A DNA stretch of 9,123 bases from CBDUXZ01 sp965371325 [NCBI: uncultured bacterium] (GCA_965371325.1 CBDUXZ010000049.1:1-9123), one strand, 5' to 3'; shown: positions 1 through 7,657, numbered from the stretch's first letter. The notes: generated from the sequence alone by a model not told the origin. Numbers and translations are program-made.

Positions 1-13
1 GCTCTTCCGATCT
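1..13. other. Illumina adapter remnant (assembly artefact)
   Basis: The first 13 bases, GCTCTTCCGATCT, are identical to the 3' end of the standard Illumina sequencing adapter, including the terminal T used in A/T ligation. This is very unlikely to be genomic at the exact edge of a sequence. It marks untrimmed adapter at a contig end. Codons read from these bases in the overlapping minus-strand gene should be ignored. Confidence 0.85.
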
Positions 14-121
14 CTTGTCGCCTGCCACGGAATCGGTCGCGGGCAGGAGCTGGAAGCCCAGAATTGCCGCGAAAAAGAGCGTCGGAAGCAAATATACGAT
101 CGGTGCGAACTTCTTCTTCAT
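14..121 (-). CDS. N-terminus of an exported or membrane-anchored protein (partial)
   Basis: This is a minus-strand gene starting at ATG 121-119, with a strong Shine-Dalgarno sequence (AGGAGG) 4 bases upstream. Exactly 36 genuine codons are visible before the adapter remnant cuts the gene off. The visible part has a typical export signal: three lysines at residues 2-4, a hydrophobic core over about residues 8-26 (IVYLLPTLFFAAILGFQLL), then a polar stretch beginning PATDSVAGDK. It could be a cleaved signal peptide or an N-terminal membrane anchor. No lipobox cysteine is present in the visible part. The gene is divergent from the copper-type ATPase, so an envelope or metal-related role is conceivable, but nothing in these residues identifies a family. 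Confidence 0.6.
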
Positions 122-284
122 CGTTTCCTCCTGGTTGGTTTCAATAACCACGTTATGAACCGCGAGCGTGCTGGCACGTTCAGGCGACAGGATCTACCAT
201 GAAGCGGGCCCTTTGGCGACTCTCCGTGCGGGTCGTGGGTTCAGAAAGAGGGTTTCCCGCTCGGATTATTCAATCGGGGATGAC
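122..284. promoter_or_regulatory. Divergent intergenic region with two small dyads
   Basis: This gap lies between the partial minus-strand gene and the ATPase and should hold promoters for both. Two inverted repeats are visible: GGTT-TCAAT-AACC at 137-149 and CGTGC-TG-GCACG at 167-178. The second is a compact operator-like dyad. I find no convincing -35/-10 pair on either strand and no recognisable CueR, CsoR or CopY operator consensus. An in-frame GTG at 168 could extend the ATPase by 39 residues, but those residues look unlike any ATPase domain, so I treat the stretch as non-coding. Confidence 0.35.
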
Positions 285-2495
285 ATGACAGACGATCATT
301 CATGTTGCCATGATAGCGCGGGCGACCAGGCGGGGCGGGACGCGGCCCGGGGAGAAGCGTCGGCGGGCCCGGTCATTTACACATGCCCGATGCACCCCGA
401 GGTCGAGCGCGCCGCGCCGGGCGCCTGCCCCGACTGCGGTATGGCGCTCGAAGCGCTGACGATCGCTTCCATCGAGGGGGAAAACGCCGAGCTCGACGAT
501 ATGTCGCGGCGTTTCTGGTGGAGCCTTGCCCTGACCCTCCCGCTCTTCATCCTTTCGATGTCGGATCTCATTCCGGGAAAGCCGCTCGAGGGGCTCGGCT
601 CTCCGCGCAGCATGGCCTGGCTGCAGCTCGCGCTGGCAACGCCCGTCGTTCTTTGGGGGGGTCGCCCGTTTTTCGAGCGCGGATGGGCGTCGATCAGGAA
701 CCGGCGTCTCAACATGTTCACACTGATCGGCATCGGCGTGGGAACCGCTTACGGCTACAGCCTGCTGGCCATACTCGGCCCCGGCCTCGTCCCCGACGAC
801 TTCAGGGGTCCCGGGGGTGAGGTTCCACTCTATTTCGAAGCCGCGGCGATGATCACGGCCCTCGTCCTTCTCGGCCAGGTCCTCGAGCTTCGGGCGCGAA
901 GCCGCACGAGCATCGCCATCCAGGCCCTCCTGGGGCTGTCCCCCAAAACAGCACGGCTCGTCCGCGAGGACGGATCGGAAGGGGACGTTCCGCTCGAGAC
1001 CGTCGAGGTGGGATACCGTCTGCGAATAAGGCCGGGTGAGAAGGTGCCGGTCGATGGCGTCATCATCGAAGGGGTGAGCGCGATCGACGAATCGATGATC
1101 AGCGGTGAACCAATCCCCGTCGAGAAGAGTCCGGGTGAGCGTGTGACCGGGGGAACGGTCAACGGCCGCGGTGGGTTCGTGATGCGGGCGGAGCGGGTGG
1201 GGAAAGACACAATCCTTGCCCAGATCGTGCGCATGGTCAGCGAGGCGCAGCGAAGTCGGGCGCCTGTGCAGCGTCTGGCGGATACGGTGTCGGGCTACTT
1301 CATTCCCGCTGTCATGAGCGTGGCAATCCTGACTTTCATTGTATGGGCCCTCGCGGGGCCGGAGCCGGCGCTCTCCTACGCGCTCCTGAACGCGGTTGCG
1401 GTTCTGCTGATTGCCTGCCCCTGTGCGCTCGGGCTTGCGATTCCGATGTCGATCATGGTCGGGACGGGGCGTGGCGCCACGGCGGGTGTCCTGATCAAGA
1501 ATGCGGAGACGCTGGAGGTTCTCGAGAAGGCGGACGTCCTCGTCGTGGACAAGACGGGCACGCTGACGGAAGGGCGTCCCCGGCTTGCAGCCGTTCTGCC
1601 GGCAGGCAAAATGGACGAGGGGGAGGTGCTTCGCATCGCGGCGTCGCTGGAGCTTGGAAGTGAGCATCCCCTCGCCTCGGCAATCCTGGCGGGCGCCGAG
1701 GAGCGCGGGGCCGCCGTGAGAGGGGCGGAGGACTTCGAGTCGATAACCGGAGGAGGTGTCAGGGGAAAGGTAGACGGGCGCGACGCCGTTCTGGGAACCC
1801 AGGCGCTTCTGGAGGCCGTCGGTGTTGACATGACCTCCCTCTCGGGTCGCGCGGAGCCGCACAGGCGCGAGGGGCAAACGGTGATCTTTCTCGCCGTTGA
1901 GGGCCGGCCCGCCGGGCTGCTCGCGGTCTCGGATCCCCTGAAGGCTTCGACGCCGGCGGCCCTTCGGGCGCTTGGCCGCGATGGCTTGCGCATCGTGATG
2001 CTGACCGGCGACAGCCGATCGGCCGCCGAAGCCGTTGCGCGGAAGCTCGGGATCGCTTCCGTGGAGGCGGAGGTTCTTCCCGGGGACAAGCGTGATGTCG
2101 TGAAGAAACTTCAGGCGAAGGGCGCAGTCGTTGCAATGGCCGGAGACGGAGTCAACGATGCGCCGGCTCTGGCCCAAGCGGATGTGGGCATCGCGATGGG
2201 GACAGGAACCGATGTCGCGATTGAGTCGGCGGGGGTCACGCTCGTGGGGGGGGATCTCCGCGGGATCGTCCGCGCAAGACGGCTCAGCCGGGGAACGATG
2301 CGCAACATCCGGCAGAACCTCTTCTTTGCCTTCATTTATAATGCGTTGGGAGTGCCCATCGCTGCGGGGGTGCTCTATCCGTTCTTTGGCCTTCTTTTGA
2401 ATCCGATGATCGCGAGCGCCGCGATGAGCCTGAGTTCCGTGTCGGTCATCACCAACGCGCTCCGTCTGAGGCGTCTTCCCCTCGATGCTCCCTAA
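285..2495 (+). CDS. copA: Copper-type P1B heavy-metal-translocating ATPase with N-terminal HMBD
   Basis: This ATP-driven inner-membrane pump is predicted to export Cu(I), possibly also Ag(I), and has 736 residues. A Cys/His-rich N-terminus (CCH at 7-9) precedes a heavy-metal-binding domain at 32-56, with CPMHP at 34-38 and CPDCGM at 48-53. This domain replaces the CxxC HMA domains of classical CopA. Core motifs are complete: actuator SGEP 273-276, metal-site CPC 378-380, phosphorylated Asp422 in DKTGT, N-domain HP 461-462, TGDS 574-577 and GDGVNDAP 620-627. YN at 685-686 and MSLSS at 714-718 in the last two helices are the P1B-1 (Cu+) signature. ATG 285 is preferred because GGGGA lies 4 bases upstream and the residues match from there. 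A GTG at 168 is also in frame. The stop overlaps the convergent TPR gene. Copper specificity is inferred from the helix motifs; the symbol is generic. Confidence 0.93.
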   Translation: MTDDHSCCHDSAGDQAGRDAARGEASAGPVIYTCPMHPEVERAAPGACPDCGMALEALTIASIEGENAELDDMSRRFWWSLALTLPLFILSMSDLIPGKPLEGLGSPRSMAWLQLALATPVVLWGGRPFFERGWASIRNRRLNMFTLIGIGVGTAYGYSLLAILGPGLVPDDFRGPGGEVPLYFEAAAMITALVLLGQVLELRARSRTSIAIQALLGLSPKTARLVREDGSEGDVPLETVEVGYRLRIRPGEKVPVDGVIIEGVSAIDESMISGEPIPVEKSPGERVTGGTVNGRGGFVMRAERVGKDTILAQIVRMVSEAQRSRAPVQRLADTVSGYFIPAVMSVAILTFIVWALAGPEPALSYALLNAVAVLLIACPCALGLAIPMSIMVGTGRGATAGVLIKNAETLEVLEKADVLVVDKTGTLTEGRPRLAAVLPAGKMDEGEVLRIAASLELGSEHPLASAILAGAEERGAAVRGAEDFESITGGGVRGKVDGRDAVLGTQALLEAVGVDMTSLSGRAEPHRREGQTVIFLAVEGRPAGLLAVSDPLKASTPAALRALGRDGLRIVMLTGDSRSAAEAVARKLGIASVEAEVLPGDKRDVVKKLQAKGAVVAMAGDGVNDAPALAQADVGIAMGTGTDVAIESAGVTLVGGDLRGIVRARRLSRGTMRNIRQNLFFAFIYNALGVPIAAGVLYPFFGLLLNPMIASAAMSLSSVSVITNALRLRRLPLDAP

Positions 2496-3190
2496 CCCCG
2501 AAGCCGCGTACGGCGGTACCACTTCGCCTTGCGATTCCAGGGACCCTGGGCGCGGCGGATGAAACGCGGCGCATGCTGGTAGGCTTCGGCGGCTTCCTCG
2601 AGCGCTTTTGTCGCTTCTGTATTCCGGCCCAGTTCCGCGTAACACCGTCCGAGCTTGTAGTAGCCCTCGACCGAGTCGGTGTTCATCTTTGTGAAGCTCT
2701 CGAACCAGGGAGCCGCTTCTTCGAAGCGGCCTGCATCGAAATAGATCGTGCCAGTCAAAAGATAGGGCTCGCCGTAGCGCAGCGTTGCTTTGACATCGAG
2801 CGCTTCGCGTACGAGCGGCAGCCCCTCTTCTTCTTTTCCCAGCGCGAGAAGCGTGTATCCATAGAAGAAAGTTGTTTCGGCGGATTCTGGGGATCGTTTA
2901 TGGGCCTTCTCCATGTGGGGGAGCGCTTCGGAGAATTTTCCCTTCAGCGCAAGGAGGCGGCCGAGATCGTTATGAGCGGCGGCATTGTCGGGGTTCGTCG
3001 CGACGGTCCTTCGCAGCTCGGATATTTCGCGGCGTGCCTGAAGGAAGGGAAGCGGGTTCGGGGACCGGCCGGTATATTGAGACCGGGCGAGGTGGACGAC
3101 AACGAGTGCGATGACCGCGGCGAGCAGCCAGTTTCCGAGAATCCGGCTGAGGATCATCGTCGTTATGAACCACAGTACCCATCCGGACAT
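2492..3190 (-). CDS. Membrane-anchored tetratricopeptide (TPR) repeat protein
   Basis: This 232-residue protein has a hydrophobic N-terminus covering about residues 4-35, either one long or two short helices broken near SRILGN at 15-20. It is followed by a soluble helical part. Four 34-residue TPR units can be laid out at about 68-101, 102-135, 139-172 and 173-206, with the usual Gly/Ala-Tyr-Ala-Leu-Gly pattern (for example [15 protein letters not shown] and [14 protein letters not shown]). The C-terminus is strongly basic ([13 protein letters not shown]). TPRs are protein-interaction scaffolds, so the protein probably holds partners at the membrane; no enzyme motif is seen. The ATG at 3190 has GGGGG 4 bases upstream. 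The gene converges on the ATPase with a 4-bp stop-codon overlap. The specific function is unknown. Confidence 0.85.
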   Translation of the reverse strand: MSGWVLWFITTMILSRILGNWLLAAVIALVVVHLARSQYTGRSPNPLPFLQARREISELRRTVATNPDNAAAHNDLGRLLALKGKFSEALPHMEKAHKRSPESAETTFFYGYTLLALGKEEEGLPLVREALDVKATLRYGEPYLLTGTIYFDAGRFEEAAPWFESFTKMNTDSVEGYYKLGRCYAELGRNTEATKALEEAAEAYQHAPRFIRRAQGPWNRKAKWYRRTRLRG

Positions 3191-3218
3191 GAAACCCCCA
3201 GGGTGGAATCAGGGGACT

Positions 3219-3247
3219 ATCTTACGCGCCTCCCGGTGGCGCCTCAA
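3219..3247 (-). promoter_or_regulatory. Possible sigma70-type promoter for the TPR gene
   Basis: On the minus strand, TTGAGG (3247-3242) and TAAGAT (3224-3219) are separated by 17 bases, each matching the consensus at 4 of 6 positions. Transcription would start about 20 bases before the TPR start codon, leaving room for the GGGGG ribosome-binding sequence. The match is modest and the phylum's promoter consensus is unknown. Confidence 0.3.
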
Positions 3248-3291
3248 GGTGTAGCTACGGCAGCTTGACACGTATCCGGGGTGGCGGCAGG

Positions 3292-4086
3292 ATGAGCCAC
3301 CGCGGTCTGGGGCGAGGCTTGGAAAAAGAGCAATCAAGGCGTGAGGAGCTTACTCTCCTCAAGAGAGGCTTGGCCGACTACGTCGGCTTACTCGCCGAAA
3401 GCGGAGTACACACGGTGGCTTCTCGCCCTGGGACCCCTGCAAAACCGCCCCCCACACTCCCCGACGCGCTTCCAGGCGAATCAGAAGCTCTCTTCTCACC
3501 CAGGCCCAGGCGGAGCTCTCCGCTCACCCTCCCGCAGATCCGGGAGGAGATGGGCGAGTGCACGCGGTGCAAGTTGCACGCCGGGCGCACCAACATCGTC
3601 TTCGGCGAGGGAGATCCGAAAGCGGAGATTCTCTTTATCGGGGAGGGACCAGGCGCAGAAGAGGACAGGCAAGCCCGGCCCTTCGTTGGCCGCGCGGGAA
3701 AATTGTTGACGAAAATAATCGAGGATGGCATGAAGCTTCGCCGGGAAGACGTTTATATCGCGAACATCGTGAAGTGCCGTCCCCCCGGTAACCGCGATCC
3801 CGAAAAAGAAGAAGTCGCGGCCTGTAAGCCATTCCTTCTTCAACAGATACGGGCCATTCGGCCCAAGGTCATCGTTACCCTCGGGAGGCCGGCCGCCTCA
3901 ACCCTCCTGGAGCGCAATATCCAGATCACCCGCATGCGCGGGCAGTGGCAGGAGTTCTACGGGATTCCTCTGATGCCAACCTACCACCCTGCTTTCGTCC
4001 TGAGACAGTACACCGAGAAGACACGAAGGGAAGTGTGGGAGGATATGAAAGCAGTCCTCGAGAAAATCGGTAAACCACTCCAATAG
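3292..4086 (+). CDS. Family 4 uracil-DNA glycosylase (4Fe-4S)
   Basis: This base-excision-repair enzyme removes uracil, arising from cytosine deamination or dUTP incorporation, from DNA. From ATG 3292 it has 264 residues. The first ~80 are a proline-rich, poorly conserved extension, common in bacterial members. The core carries four Fe-S ligands: Cys90, Cys93 (CTRC), Cys162 (KCRPPGNRDP) and Cys178, the last pair 15 residues apart. The family's active-site motif A is GEGPGAEED at 117-125, and motif B has His232 in the TYHPAF segment. The start is uncertain: an upstream TTG at 3265 is in frame, and ATG 3292 has only a weak AGG before it. The gene opens a plus-strand operon, with 13 bases to the next gene. 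The enzyme assignment is firm; its link to the downstream membrane genes is not evident. Confidence 0.93.
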   Translation: MSHRGLGRGLEKEQSRREELTLLKRGLADYVGLLAESGVHTVASRPGTPAKPPPTLPDALPGESEALFSPRPRRSSPLTLPQIREEMGECTRCKLHAGRTNIVFGEGDPKAEILFIGEGPGAEEDRQARPFVGRAGKLLTKIIEDGMKLRREDVYIANIVKCRPPGNRDPEKEEVAACKPFLLQQIRAIRPKVIVTLGRPAASTLLERNIQITRMRGQWQEFYGIPLMPTYHPAFVLRQYTEKTRREVWEDMKAVLEKIGKPLQ

Positions 4087-4087
4087 C

Positions 4088-4092
4088 AGGGA
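4088..4092 (+). promoter_or_regulatory. Ribosome-binding site supporting a TTG start
   Basis: AGGGA lies 7 bases before TTG at 4100-4102, directly after the glycosylase stop codon (4084-4086). It favours TTG 4100 over the next in-frame ATG at 4130, which would cut the first transmembrane helix in half. Confidence 0.6.
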
Positions 4093-4099
4093 CAAACAG

Positions 4100-6445
4100 T
4101 TGCATCGGCTCATCTTCGGACTTTTCTTCATGACCGGCGCGGCAGGCCTTATCTACCAGGTGGTCTGGTTTCGCGTTCTCATGCGTGTTTTCGGAAGCAC
4201 GGTTTATGCAACTTCGACCCTCGTCGCGAGCTTCATGGCGGGACTCGCCCTGGGCGCCTGGCTCTTCGGGCGGATCATCGACCGGCGGCGCGCTCCGCTC
4301 GTCTGGTACGCTGTCCTAGAGTTTGCCATCGCCTTCGCCGCGCTTCTTCTCCCCTTCGCCTTCGACGCGACCATACCGCTGCTCCGGGTCGTCTATGGAA
4401 GTTTCGGGGAGGGATCCACACTCATCGCCGTGCGCGCGGCGATCTCCTTTGCGATCCTTCTCGTCCCGACCTGTTTCATGGGAGCGACCTTTCCCATTCT
4501 GACCGTTCTCGCTACGCGAAGGGACGGTCAGGTCGCCAGGAACGTGGGGCTTCTCTATACCCTGAACACCGCCGGGGCCGTCCTCGGCACGCTTGTCACG
4601 GGCATCGTTCTCATAGGGACCTTCGGTGAAAACGCATCGGTGGGATGCGCTGTTGCTCTGAATGTCATCGTGGCGAGCATCGCGCTCTTTCTCCACGGCC
4701 GCCTGGCGGAGGAGGAGGAAGAAGAAGCCGCCCATCCCGCGCCCCAGGTCCTGGCTTTCGACATACCCCCCGCGGCACGGCGTGTGGTGCTCATGGTATT
4801 TGCGGCGAGCGGGGCCACGGCACTTGCCTACGAAGTCGTCTGGACGCGGCAACTGCTCTTCTTTCTGGGAACTTCCGTCTACGCATTCTCGGTGATGCTG
4901 GCCCTCTACCTCACGGGGATCGCCGCGGGAAGCGCCATCGCCACGCGGCGAATCGAGAGGGTCGAAGATCCCGTGGGCGCCTTCGGCCTTCTGGAAATCG
5001 CCCTCGGTATCGTGTCGATCGTCGTGCTTTATCTCCTCGTTCCGGCAAACTGGGTCTACGATTCCAGCAGCCGCTGGATCAGGTATATCGGCGGCATGCT
5101 CGCGGCGGGCGCGCTTGTTCTGCCGACGACGCTTCTGCTCGGCGCGATCTTTCCGACGGCCGCGCGCGCCTACGCGGCCGGCAAGTCGGACGTTGGAGCC
5201 GCCGTCGGACGCGCTTATGCAACAAACACATTGGGCGCGATTATCGGATCCCTGCTGGCGGGTTTCTTTCTGATTCCGGTCGTCGGCACCACGCGCGCGA
5301 TCGCGATCCTTGCCGCCGTTAACGTGTTTGGCGGTATCGTGCTCCTCGCCAACTCTCCCCGGTGGAGGGCCATGGTCATACCCGCGCTGCTGGCGAGCGC
5401 GGCAGTGCTCGTCCTTGCCACGGTACCGCTCCTCCGAACGGATCCTTTCTACCGCGTGATGGAGGATCGGCTTGCCTTCAAGTATCCGCTGAACACGGGC
5501 ATCAAATGGCATCATGAGGATGCGACCGCGACGGTCACCGTCTTCGAGACAACGCCGCCGGGGGGGGGGATCAAGAAGCATCTGTGGGTGAACGGCGTTG
5601 GCATGACCGCGCTCCTTACCGACACGAAAGTCATGGCGCACCTTCCGATGCTCGTCGGGCCTGATGTGGCGCCGGGAGACACCAGGAAGATGCTCGTGAT
5701 CTGTTTCGGGATGGGCACCACCGTGCGCTCGGCCCTCCTCTGGCCCGACACCGAGGTCGACACGCTCGAACTGGTTCCCAGCGTCGTGGATGCCCTGCGT
5801 TTTTTTCACGCCGACGCGGAAGAGATCATCGCCAACCCAAACTTCGACGTCCACGTCGGAGATGGCCGCAACTGGCTTCTGCTATCCGGAGAACAGTACG
5901 ACGTAATTTCGGTGGATCCGGCGCCGCCGATTTTCAGCGCCGGGACGGTCAATCTCTATTCCCAGGAGTTCATGCAGTTGGCGAAGGACGCCCTTACCGT
6001 GGACGGTCTCGCGATGTTCTGGGTGTCGAGTGCGGTGACGCCGGATGAGTTCAAGATGCTCATGTCGACCTTTCGCTCGGTTTTTCCTGAGGGGACCGTC
6101 TGGAGCGGGCGCAAGATCAAGGGCTATTTCCTGATGGGCGCGAAGAGGGGCGCCATCCGTGTCAATCCGGAGCGGTTCCGCCGCTTCTATGAGGATCCCG
6201 TGCTGCGGGCCGACATGCTCGAGTGGGACGAGCTTGTGGATTCGGCCGAGTCGCTTCTCGGCCTCTACACCGCCGACGCGAACCGCCTTGCGTCGATTTC
6301 GGAAGGGTACCCGATCATCACCGACAACAATCCCTGGGTGGAGTTCCCACTCTTCCGCTACATCACGGGAGGCCAGAAGCGCTTCAAGAAGAAGCACTTC
6401 GTGGCGGTGCGCGATCCGATCACGCCTGTTCTCGTTTCCGAATGA
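4100..6445 (+). CDS. Polytopic membrane protein with C-terminal spermidine-synthase-like domain
   Basis: This 781-residue fusion is of the type often called fused MFS/spermidine synthase. Residues ~4-445 hold about 13 hydrophobic segments arranged as two related halves: Y19-QVVW matches Y244-EVVW, and NTAG at 156-159 matches NTLG at 376-379. An acidic linker of six glutamates (204-209) joins them. The soluble domain (~455-781) resembles aminopropyltransferases: entry strand HHED 471-474, nucleotide-binding loop FGMGT 536-540, ribose-binding-type Glu557, GDG 587-589, then VDPAPP 605-610 followed by GTVNLYSQEF. The canonical DxxDP signature reads DPAPP, so the second acidic residue is missing and true spermidine synthesis is doubtful. 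Translation starts at TTG with a good ribosome-binding site. The gene is coupled by ATGA to the SGNH gene, which suggests a joint envelope role. The substrate is unknown. Confidence 0.85.
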   Translation: MHRLIFGLFFMTGAAGLIYQVVWFRVLMRVFGSTVYATSTLVASFMAGLALGAWLFGRIIDRRRAPLVWYAVLEFAIAFAALLLPFAFDATIPLLRVVYGSFGEGSTLIAVRAAISFAILLVPTCFMGATFPILTVLATRRDGQVARNVGLLYTLNTAGAVLGTLVTGIVLIGTFGENASVGCAVALNVIVASIALFLHGRLAEEEEEEAAHPAPQVLAFDIPPAARRVVLMVFAASGATALAYEVVWTRQLLFFLGTSVYAFSVMLALYLTGIAAGSAIATRRIERVEDPVGAFGLLEIALGIVSIVVLYLLVPANWVYDSSSRWIRYIGGMLAAGALVLPTTLLLGAIFPTAARAYAAGKSDVGAAVGRAYATNTLGAIIGSLLAGFFLIPVVGTTRAIAILAAVNVFGGIVLLANSPRWRAMVIPALLASAAVLVLATVPLLRTDPFYRVMEDRLAFKYPLNTGIKWHHEDATATVTVFETTPPGGGIKKHLWVNGVGMTALLTDTKVMAHLPMLVGPDVAPGDTRKMLVICFGMGTTVRSALLWPDTEVDTLELVPSVVDALRFFHADAEEIIANPNFDVHVGDGRNWLLLSGEQYDVISVDPAPPIFSAGTVNLYSQEFMQLAKDALTVDGLAMFWVSSAVTPDEFKMLMSTFRSVFPEGTVWSGRKIKGYFLMGAKRGAIRVNPERFRRFYEDPVLRADMLEWDELVDSAESLLGLYTADANRLASISEGYPIITDNNPWVEFPLFRYITGGQKRFKKKHFVAVRDPITPVLVSE
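4709..4726 (+). repeat. Codon repeat encoding six glutamates
   Basis: Three GAG codons are followed by three GAA codons, coding Glu204-Glu209 of the membrane synthase-like protein. The run lies between its two duplicated membrane halves, probably in a cytoplasmic or external linker. Confidence 0.8.
5560..5569 (+). repeat. G10 homopolymer inside coding sequence
   Basis: Ten consecutive G bases encode part of Pro487 and Gly488-Gly490, in the entry strand region of the synthase-like domain. The reading frame is intact on both sides, so the length shown here gives a complete protein. A gain or loss of one G would truncate it. Confidence 0.9.
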
Positions 6446-7617
6446 AGCGCGTCCTGAAAGTTCTCCTCTTCCTTCTGGTCCAGATCATCCTCGGGTTGGT
6501 GTTACTCGCGCTGGCGCTCGAACCCACCGTCCGGATTTTGCGTCCCCAGGGTCCTGTCATGCGGGGGGAGGAGCCCTTCTTTCCGGGCGATCCCGATCTC
6601 CAGTTTGCCATCCGGCCCGATGCCGAGACTGTCCTGGCGCGAAGGGATTTCCGGATCACCATTCGCTCGAACGCGCTGGGTTTCCGCGGCCCCGATCGTG
6701 GTCCCAAGGGAAATGCGTTACGGATTCTCGCACTGGGGGATTCGTTCACCTTCGGTTGGGGAGTGCAGCAGGAGGAAACCTTCGAGGCGCAGATGGAGCG
6801 TTTGCAGGGTACGACGAATGAGGCCGGCCATGAACCCGAACTGGAGGTCATCAACGCGGGCGTGCCCGGGTACAATCTTTATCAGTCGGTTTTGTCGCTC
6901 GAAAAGAAGGGGTGGAAGATCGAACCCGACATCGTGCTTTTCGGCGCTTTTGTACAGAACGATTTCTCCGACAATCGGTCCACTGCGGACTGGATCGCGC
7001 GAAAGAAATCGGGAGTCAATCAAAAGAAGGACAAGTCGGCGCTGGCCGCCTGGTTGGAGGCGCACTCCCAGGCCTACGTTTTCCTCCGTGCGAAGTACAT
7101 GGCCAGCTACCGGCTACGGCGCGCGTGGTACAAGCTCACCCGCCCCTTCAAGGCTGAAAAGGAGCGGTACCGCTACAGGAACCTCCTTGTTTTCCGGGAA
7201 CCCGTTCCCGAGGAGATGGAGCTGGAGTGGCAACTATCGGAAGAGTTGCTGCTCAGGCTTCGCGATGACGTGCGCTCCCGCGGAAAACGGCTCCTGATCG
7301 TCCTTTTTCCCCCTGAGCTTCAGGTCAAAACGGGCCGCTGGAAGCGCGACGTCGACAGGCTCGATATGGAGGAGGTTTCCTTCGAGGTCGAGAAGCCCAA
7401 TAACAGACTCCAGGCTTTCTGTCGCGAGAATGGTATTTCCTTTCTTGATCTTCTTTCCACGTTTCGTGCGGCAGTTGAATCCGGACAGGCACTTTATCTC
7501 CCGAGTGATCACCACTGGAACGCCGGCGGGCATCGCCTGGCGGCCGAAACGATCCTCGCCGATCTGAGGCAGAGGGGGTGGCTGGCGGCAAGAGGGGAGG
7601 CTCGGAAAGAGCGGTAA
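6442..7617 (+). CDS. Membrane-anchored SGNH/GDSL hydrolase, AlgX/AlgJ-like
   Basis: This 391-residue protein has one N-terminal membrane anchor or uncleaved signal (about residues 4-28, after MKR) and an SGNH-fold domain, probably outside the cytoplasm. Visible SGNH blocks are GDSFTFGWG with nucleophile Ser101, NAGVPGYN at 138-145 (oxyanion Gly), QND with Asn173, and DHHWN at 356-360, giving the Asp356-x-His358-Trp signature. The DxHW form is typical of AlgX/AlgJ-type O-acetyltransferases and related polysaccharide esterases, so acetyl transfer to or removal from a surface glycan is a reasonable inference. No MBOAT partner is present in the window. ATG 6442 overlaps the upstream stop codon (ATGA, 6442-6445), implying translational coupling. 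A basic, charged insert lies between blocks III and V (about residues 183-250). Exact substrate and reaction are unknown. Confidence 0.85.
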   Translation: MKRVLKVLLFLLVQIILGLVLLALALEPTVRILRPQGPVMRGEEPFFPGDPDLQFAIRPDAETVLARRDFRITIRSNALGFRGPDRGPKGNALRILALGDSFTFGWGVQQEETFEAQMERLQGTTNEAGHEPELEVINAGVPGYNLYQSVLSLEKKGWKIEPDIVLFGAFVQNDFSDNRSTADWIARKKSGVNQKKDKSALAAWLEAHSQAYVFLRAKYMASYRLRRAWYKLTRPFKAEKERYRYRNLLVFREPVPEEMELEWQLSEELLLRLRDDVRSRGKRLLIVLFPPELQVKTGRWKRDVDRLDMEEVSFEVEKPNNRLQAFCRENGISFLDLLSTFRAAVESGQALYLPSDHHWNAGGHRLAAETILADLRQRGWLAARGEARKER

Positions 7618-7628
7618 CGACGAGTGGA

Positions 7629-7656
7629 GCCAAAGCCTCTGCGTTGCAAGGCTGGC
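7629..7656. terminator. Hairpin between convergent genes, candidate bidirectional terminator
   Basis: This imperfect hairpin has arms GCCA-GCCT-TGC and GCA-AGGC-TGGC, an AA bulge (7633-7634), a single C bulge (7639) and a GTT loop (7643-7645), for about 11 base pairs. It sits exactly between the SGNH stop (7615-7617) and the GNAT stop (7658-7660), where a terminator is expected. The following T-tract is weak on both strands, so intrinsic termination is only a fair guess. Confidence 0.45.
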
Positions 7657-7657
7657 G

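Noticed and set aside
168-284. GTG 168 as the true start of the ATPase
   Set aside because: The added 39 residues are basic and resemble no ATPase N-terminus, no ribosome-binding site precedes the GTG, and the codon lies within the CGTGC/GCACG dyad. ATG 285 has GGGGA in front of it and begins the Cys/His-rich region.
300-2645. A 781-codon open frame on the minus strand across the whole ATPase gene
   Set aside because: It is a codon-bias shadow typical of high-GC genes. Its translation is rich in Arg, His and Pro with no recognisable domain, while the opposite strand has every P-type ATPase motif.
3265-3293. A perfect TTGACA (3265-3270) as a -35 box for the glycosylase operon
   Set aside because: The sequence at the right spacing is CAGGAT, a poor -10 box, and transcription would begin after the preferred ATG at 3292. 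It would need a later start codon, for which there is no good ribosome-binding site.
4316-5854. A 512-codon minus-strand open frame inside the synthase-like gene
   Set aside because: Its translation is highly charged, low-complexity and free of known motifs; the plus strand encodes a coherent membrane and synthase-like protein.
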